In this document: positions 29,638 through 33,586 of the stretch, one piece after another | How positions within the stretch are numbered: position 1 is the stretch's first letter | Layout of the letters: each line of letters begins with the position of its first letter | Source: Planctomycetota bacterium | GTDB taxonomy: Bacteria; Planctomycetota; SZUA-567; H5-PLA8 | NCBI GenBank assembly: GCA_026692735.1 | Contig: JAPLOD010000433.1 | Coordinates: 1-33,586 of the forward strand | Direction: 5' to 3' | Length of the DNA stretch: 33,586 nucleotides | Translations under genes and position numbers: made by a program | Notes under the pieces: generated by a model | What the model saw: the letters and a program-made list of their open reading frames with translations, nothing else | What the model was told of the DNA's origin: nothing | The model's database searches: none

Positions 29638-30060
29638 TTGGCGCGCGTGCATCTCGATACCAACGCGTACACGGCCTTCAAACTTGGCATGGCTGACGCC
29701 GTATTCATCATCAAGCACGCCGACGAGATTGTTGTCTCTGTGGTGGTGCTCGGCGAACTGCGTGCCGGCTTCGAGGTCGGCACACGGGCTTCTCAGAACA
29801 ACCGTGAACTGCTGGAGTTCCTGGCCAGTCCGCGTGTGCGCGTTGCCCTCGTTACCCCCGATATCACAGAACAGTATGCGGCGATCTATGCGCAGCTTCG
29901 ACATGATGGCCGGCCCATTCCGACCAATGACATGTGGATCGCCGCGGTAACTGGCGTGGACAGCGGCGCGGCACTGTACACGCACGACCCGCACTTCGAG
30001 TACGTTCGCGGGTTACACGTGGTGTCGTCTGCTGCGGCGTTCCGCAAACTTTCTGGCTGA
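29638..30060 (+). CDS. PIN-domain ribonuclease toxin, VapC/FitB type (second pair)
   Basis: A 140-residue PIN nuclease with the acidic residues in place: Asp7 (VHLDTNAYTAF), Glu40 (VVVLGELRAGF), Asp98 in PIPTNDMWIAA and Asp116 in YTHDPHFEYV. The wording is that of the VapC/FitB subgroup, clearly different from the first toxin. Start is probably TTG at 29638, directly after the antitoxin stop, with AAGGAG 9 nt upstream inside the antitoxin gene; a GTG at 29647 is the alternative. A second copy of the palindromic repeat begins 66 bp after the stop. Confidence 0.9.
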   Translation: MARVHLDTNAYTAFKLGMADAVFIIKHADEIVVSVVVLGELRAGFEVGTRASQNNRELLEFLASPRVRVALVTPDITEQYAAIYAQLRHDGRPIPTNDMWIAAVTGVDSGAALYTHDPHFEYVRGLHVVSSAAAFRKLSG

Positions 30061-30125
30061 TCCGCCGTGACGCCCCTGCCCTCGCGACCCGCCATTGGGC
30101 GGCGCTTTGCACATGTGCCGCCGCC

Positions 30126-30195
30126 ACCCGCCTTCGCACGGGCAGCCGACAGCCAACGGAGGCTGCCCGTAGCACACCCGCCATCGCCACCCGCT
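30126..30195. repeat. TA-flanking palindromic repeat, copy 2
   Basis: A perfect 10-bp inverted repeat ACGGGCAGCC (30138-30147) / GGCTGCCCGT (30161-30170) with a 13-nt loop, flanked by the same left and right sequences as copy 1. The loop is 18 nt shorter than in copy 1, so the stem and flanks are conserved while the loop is not. It lies between the second toxin gene and the lipoprotein remnant. Confidence 0.8.
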
Positions 30196-30236
30196 GTCTT
30201 CTCGGCTTCCTTCAGTTTGTCCGCGTCGGGAACGAG

Positions 30237-30317
30237 CTACCGGGTATCCTCGCCGCAGGCAGAGAGGCACAGCGAAACGAGGACCAGCGACGTGGGTAGG
30301 GTTTTCAGCAGATGCAT
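30237..30317 (-). pseudogene. Lipoprotein leader with early stop (remnant or very small lipoprotein)
   Basis: A 26-codon frame encodes a complete lipoprotein signal: basic start MHLLK, hydrophobic core TSLVLVSLCLSAC with lipobox LSAC, then GEDTR and a TAG. The ATG at 30317 has GGGGG about 6 nt upstream and a strong promoter at 30368-30395. After the TAG the same frame continues with a protein-like stretch (LVPDADKLKEAEKTAGG) and then runs into the palindromic repeat. Either this is a lipoprotein gene decapitated when the repeat/TA segment arrived, or a minute lipoprotein of entericidin size. The gene-free remainder of 30061-30440 is repeat and promoter. Confidence 0.5.
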
Positions 30318-30367
30318 AACGACCCCCGGAAGAGCGAGAACGGGACGCATCGTGAGCCGTGGGAGCG

Positions 30368-30395
30368 ATGATAGGTCCTGCCCCAGGCCCGTCAA
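30368..30395 (-). promoter_or_regulatory. sigma70-type promoter reading into the lipoprotein leader
   Basis: On the minus strand TTGACG (30395-30390), a 16-bp spacer and TATCAT (30373-30368). It has the same -35 and spacer length as the rex promoter. Start near 30361, about 44 nt before the ATG at 30317. Confidence 0.55.
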
Positions 30396-30440
30396 GGCGA
30401 CACGGTGATTCTATATGTAAAGAGACGGCGTTCCAGTATC

Positions 30441-31190
30441 ATGCTGCACATGGCCGGGGATAAGAGAACCACGAAACGCGCGACCAGAGCGCGGGTGTCT
30501 GTTGACGCTCTGTTGAATGTCCACGCTCGTCTGCGGCGTACGTACGGGCCGCGGTCGTGGCGGGTGGACCGCGAACCGATACTCGACTCACTGATCGGCA
30601 CCATTCTTTCGCAAAGCACCAGCGACGTGAACTCCAACCGCGCGTTCGGCCAGCTCAAGACGGCGTTCCCCGATTGGGACGCGGCGCGCCTGGCGCCGGC
30701 CGCCGCCATCGAGGCCGCGATCCGCTCGGGCGGTCTGGCGAAGACCAAGGCGCGCCGCATCAAGGACATTCTGCAGCGCGTCCATGCCGCTCGCGGCGAC
30801 ACTTCGCTGGAACACCTGCGCCGCGCGCCGACCGAGCGCATTAAGAAGGAACTCGGCGAACTGCCGGGCGTCGGGCCGAAGACCATCGCCTGCGTGCTGA
30901 TGTTCAACCTCAAGCGGCCCGACTTCCCCGTGGACACGCACATCCACCGCATAAGCCGGCGGCTGGGCTGGGTGCCGCCGAAAGCGTCCGCCGAGGAGAC
31001 GTACCAGGTCCTGAACGCGGTCGTGCCGGAGCGCCTCACGTACGAACTGCATGTGCTGTTGATCACCCACGGCCGGCGGCTCTGCCGGTCGCAGAACCCG
31101 CAGTGCATTGACTGTCCGTTGTGGCTGAGCTGCGCGTATGCGCGGAAACTGCGCGCGACGCTGGCGAAAGGTCCGCGGAGGATGGAGTGA
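30441..31190 (+). CDS. nth: Endonuclease III-like DNA glycosylase with [4Fe-4S] cluster
   Basis: A ~249-residue HhH-GPD base-excision glycosylase. The helix-hairpin-helix is ELPGVGPKTIACVLMF, with the catalytic Lys in GPKT, and the catalytic Asp is in FPVDTHIHRISRRLGW. The cluster cysteines CRSQNPQC-ID-CPLWLSC follow the C-x6-C-x2-C-x5-C spacing of endonuclease III. An early motif ILDSLIGTILSQSTSD matches the substrate-side loop. It is longer than E. coli Nth mainly through a basic N-terminus. The start is uncertain: ATG 30441, ATG 30450 and GTG 30405 are in frame and none has a good Shine-Dalgarno. It may prefer another substrate, as several archaeal-like members do. Confidence 0.88.
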   Translation: MLHMAGDKRTTKRATRARVSVDALLNVHARLRRTYGPRSWRVDREPILDSLIGTILSQSTSDVNSNRAFGQLKTAFPDWDAARLAPAAAIEAAIRSGGLAKTKARRIKDILQRVHAARGDTSLEHLRRAPTERIKKELGELPGVGPKTIACVLMFNLKRPDFPVDTHIHRISRRLGWVPPKASAEETYQVLNAVVPERLTYELHVLLITHGRRLCRSQNPQCIDCPLWLSCAYARKLRATLAKGPRRME

Positions 31191-31311
31191 GCGGCCGGGG
31201 CGCTGGTTTTCGCGCAACCGTTGGTGACGGGTGTCGTCTAAGAGTGTGCGGGCGAGAGCAAGCGTGAAGTGACGCCCGTGCGCCTTGGCCCTCGAGATGC
31301 GGAGAAACGGT

Positions 31312-33586
31312 ATGAGAACGAGCACCGTACATTCGTCACTGGCTTTGCTGCTCTGCGTGTTTGCGCTGGGCTTCAGCGGCGCGCTGCGCGCCGAGGCGTT
31401 GTTCATTCCGATTGTGAACGGCGAAGCGCGCCGCATTCCGCTGGCGCCAGTACCGCCTGACCAGATGCGGCCTATCGTCCGTCCTGTCCCCAACGCGTTG
31501 CCGTTCCGCATCACGTCGTCACGGGTGGACGTGCGCATAGACGACACCGTGGCCACGACGTCGCTGGAGCAGTCGTTCCTGAACCTCAGCGGGCGCGACC
31601 TGGAAGTGCGCGTGCTGATTCCGCTGCCGGCGGGCGCCGCCATCAACAACTCGGCGCTGTCCATGAACGATCAGATGGTCGAAGGCAAGCTCTACGACGC
31701 GCAACAGGCGCAGAGCATCTACGAATCCATCGTCAACCAGCGCCGCGACCCGGCGCTGCTGCGCTTTGCGGGCGAGAACCTGTACGAAGCGCGGATCTTC
31801 CCGATTCCGCCGAACCAGGAACGCCGGCTGAAGTTCAGCTACACGCAGATGCTGTCGCCCACGGGCGGCTTGTACGACTACCGGCACATCCTCGCGGGGT
31901 CGCAGTTGTACCAGGGCGGCATCGAGAAGTTCGCGTTTGAGTGCGTGATCCGCTCGAAGGCGCGGTTGGGCCCGGTGTACAGCCCCAGTCACCAGGTGGC
32001 AGTACAGCGGACAAATGAGAATACCGCCGTCATCAAGCTGTCCGGCGCGAACATGGCGTCAGACAACGATTTCCGGCTGTATTACTCGCCCTCCAGCGAA
32101 GACGTCGCTCTGCGGATGATCGCCCATCGCACCGGGGAAGCGGAGGACGGCTACTTCATGCTGATCGGGCGCGTGGACGAGCAGCTCGAGAAAGCGCGCA
32201 TCCTGCCCAAGGATGTCGTCTTCGTCTTCGACACGTCGGGGTCAATGCAAGGCGAGAAGATCGAGCAGGCCAAGAAGGCGCTGCGCTTCTGCCTCAACTC
32301 GCTGAACGAGAACGACCGCTTCAACCTGATTACCTTCTCCACCGATGTGCAGGGCCTGTCGGCCGACAAGCTGCTTGACGCCAACAAGGCCAACATTGCG
32401 AAGGCCCTGGCCGCCGTGGACCAGATCGAGGCCAGCGGCGGGACCAACATGGATGGCGCCCTGCGCGCGGCGCTGGGCAGCGATTTCGCTCCCGGCTCGA
32501 CCCGCGCCAAGATGATCGTCTTCATGACCGATGGCCTGCCGACCGTGGGCGTGACCGATCCGCAGGCGATCCTGCAGGAAGTGCAGGCCAGCAATCAGAA
32601 GAGCAAGGTCCGCATCTTCAACTTCGGCGTGGGGAACGATGTGAACGCGCGCCTGCTGGACAAGGTCGCGATGGATGCGGACGGCGTCAGTTCGTACGTC
32701 TCGCCGCGCGAAGACCTGGAGATCAAGGTCAGCGACTTCGCCGCGAAGATCCGGCATCCGGTGATGACGGACGTGACCTTCGATTTCGGGGGCGCCAGCG
32801 CGAACAGCATCTATCCCAAGCGCATCCCGGCGTTGTACCGCGGCGGCGAGATCACTGTGCTGGGCCGCTTCAAAGGCACGGGCCCGAGCGAAGTGACGCT
32901 GAACGGCAACGTGGCCGGCGAGCCGCGCAAGATCGCGATGAAGGTCACCTGGCCGGCGCGGGACCTGGACAATTCGTACCTGCCGCGCGTCTGGGCCATG
33001 CGCAAGATCGGCCATCTCATCGAGGACGTGCAGTTGCACGGGCAGAACCAGGAGATCATCCGCGAGATCGTGGACCTGGCTCAGCGACACGGCATCGTCA
33101 CGCCCTACACCAGCCAGCTCGTGCTCGAACCGGGCATGGAAGGCCAGCCGCGGCCGATGCCGATGGCCGGCACGCGCCGCGGGTTCCTCGGTGAGGAACG
33201 GGCTGCGGCAGTGCCGCCCGCGGACGCTCTGGCGCGGCAGCGAAAGGCGTTCGACGTAAGCGGGGCATCCTTCAGCGGTGCTGCCGATGCCGCTGCCAAG
33301 GAAGAGAAAGGCGCCATGGCGAACGCGCTCTCCAACCTGACGCAGGATCTGAAGGACGCCAGCAAACCGAGTACGATGGCACCCTCCAAGATGGAGCCGG
33401 CCGCGCCCGGGGCGAAGAAGGCGATGGAGGAGAAGCGCAAGCAGTTCGGCGAGGCGCTCTACGCGGACGGCACGCTCACCAGATCACTCGGCATGAGGGC
33501 GGGCGCCGTGAAAGCCGGCGGGGCCGCTGTTGTGTTATCTTGTCCGGTGGCTCAGGAATTAACCCGGCCGGCCTTCTGGGGCCCCG
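31312..33586 (+). CDS. Secreted VIT/von Willebrand factor A domain protein (3' end outside window)
   Basis: At least 758 residues, open to the right edge. A signal peptide (LALLLCVFALGFSGALRA, ~10-27) precedes a VIT domain (~60-185: VDVRIDDTVATTSLEQSFLN, EVRVLIPLPAGAAIN, YDAQQAQSIYESIVNQRRDP, NLYEARIFPIPPNQERRLKF) and a VWA domain (~300-475) with a complete MIDAS: DTSGSM (307-312), a Thr/Ser in GGTNMDGAL and Asp in MTDGLPTVGV. A beta-rich part and a helical segment (~560-600, RIWAMRKIGHLIEDV) follow, then an Ala/Lys-rich low-complexity stretch. This VIT-VWA architecture (inter-alpha-trypsin inhibitor heavy-chain type) is widespread in bacteria of large genome; the function is unknown, presumably metal-dependent protein binding in the envelope. 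The ATG has GGAG 8 nt upstream. Confidence 0.9.
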   Translation, partial: MRTSTVHSSLALLLCVFALGFSGALRAEALFIPIVNGEARRIPLAPVPPDQMRPIVRPVPNALPFRITSSRVDVRIDDTVATTSLEQSFLNLSGRDLEVRVLIPLPAGAAINNSALSMNDQMVEGKLYDAQQAQSIYESIVNQRRDPALLRFAGENLYEARIFPIPPNQERRLKFSYTQMLSPTGGLYDYRHILAGSQLYQGGIEKFAFECVIRSKARLGPVYSPSHQVAVQRTNENTAVIKLSGANMASDNDFRLYYSPSSEDVALRMIAHRTGEAEDGYFMLIGRVDEQLEKARILPKDVVFVFDTSGSMQGEKIEQAKKALRFCLNSLNENDRFNLITFSTDVQGLSADKLLDANKANIAKALAAVDQIEASGGTNMDGALRAALGSDFAPGSTRAKMIVFMTDGLPTVGVTDPQAILQEVQASNQKSKVRIFNFGVGNDVNARLLDKVAMDADGVSSYVSPREDLEIKVSDFAAKIRHPVMTDVTFDFGGASANSIYPKRIPALYRGGEITVLGRFKGTGPSEVTLNGNVAGEPRKIAMKVTWPARDLDNSYLPRVWAMRKIGHLIEDVQLHGQNQEIIREIVDLAQRHGIVTPYTSQLVLEPGMEGQPRPMPMAGTRRGFLGEERAAAVPPADALARQRKAFDVSGASFSGAADAAAKEEKGAMANALSNLTQDLKDASKPSTMAPSKMEPAAPGAKKAMEEKRKQFGEALYADGTLTRSLGMRAGAVKAGGAAVVLSCPVAQELTRPAFWGP

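Noticed and set aside
28205-30200. TA pairs as integron gene cassettes with attC sites
   Set aside because: ORF plus palindrome resembles cassette organisation, but no matched RYYYAAC/GTTRRRY core pair was found around the stems and no integrase gene is in the window.
33480-33586. Frameshift or gene end near the right edge
   Set aside because: The VIT/VWA frame stays open to the last base; the unusual residues there may simply be the variable C-terminal part, and nothing can be concluded without the next sequence.

Overview
The window is about 33.6 kb of GC-rich bacterial DNA with densely packed genes on both strands. No rRNA, tRNA, CRISPR array, transposase or phage gene was recognised. Several things suggest a member of the PVC/Planctomycetota-like lineages, probably a metagenome-derived contig: tandem HlyD adaptors, an RDD protein, many secreted or single-TM proteins of unknown function, a LamG-like lectin-fold protein, Ser/Thr kinases, and short palindromic or tandem elements scattered between genes. 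This assignment is an inference from gene style, not from a marker gene.

Layout. 1-1902 (minus): a redox operon rex-nuoE-nuoF; nuoF runs off the left edge and resembles HydB/HndC. It has a good sigma70 promoter and a Rex-box-like operator just downstream. 1903-3524: a low-GC spacer and a carbohydrate-active-type TIM-barrel gene that appears truncated at its 3' end. 3684-11537 (plus): an export operon of three different HlyD-type adaptors, one MacB-type ATPase, one MacB/FtsX-type permease and an RDD membrane protein. 11538-14494 (plus): a repeat-rich spacer, an aldo/keto-reductase-like protein and a membrane-anchored protein of unknown function. 14519-18080 (minus): an operon of a degenerate metallophosphoesterase, a secreted PQQ-type beta-propeller and a secreted helical protein, with a candidate promoter.

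18099-22961 (plus): a pseudokinase truncated by a deletion/frameshift, an intact Ser/Thr kinase, then with zero spacing a sugar-type ABC importer (binding protein and two permeases; no ATPase here). 23043-24320 (minus): an amidohydrolase-superfamily enzyme related to uronate isomerases, convergent with the importer. 24497-28205 (plus): a secreted CAP-domain protein and a large zinc-ribbon/TM/LamG-like protein. 28358-30195: two consecutive, unrelated antitoxin/PIN-toxin pairs, each followed by a copy of the same palindromic repeat. 30237-30395 (minus): a strong promoter driving a 26-codon lipoprotein leader that stops just after the lipobox. 30441-33586 (plus): an endonuclease III-like glycosylase and a secreted VIT/VWA protein that runs off the right edge.

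Functionally the window combines redox-controlled NADH oxidation, envelope export, carbohydrate handling next to kinase signalling, and a small plastic island with toxin-antitoxin genes. The most unusual items are the three-adaptor exporter, the broken pseudokinase-kinase pair fused to a sugar-import operon, and the toxin-antitoxin pairs punctuated by a shared palindromic element.
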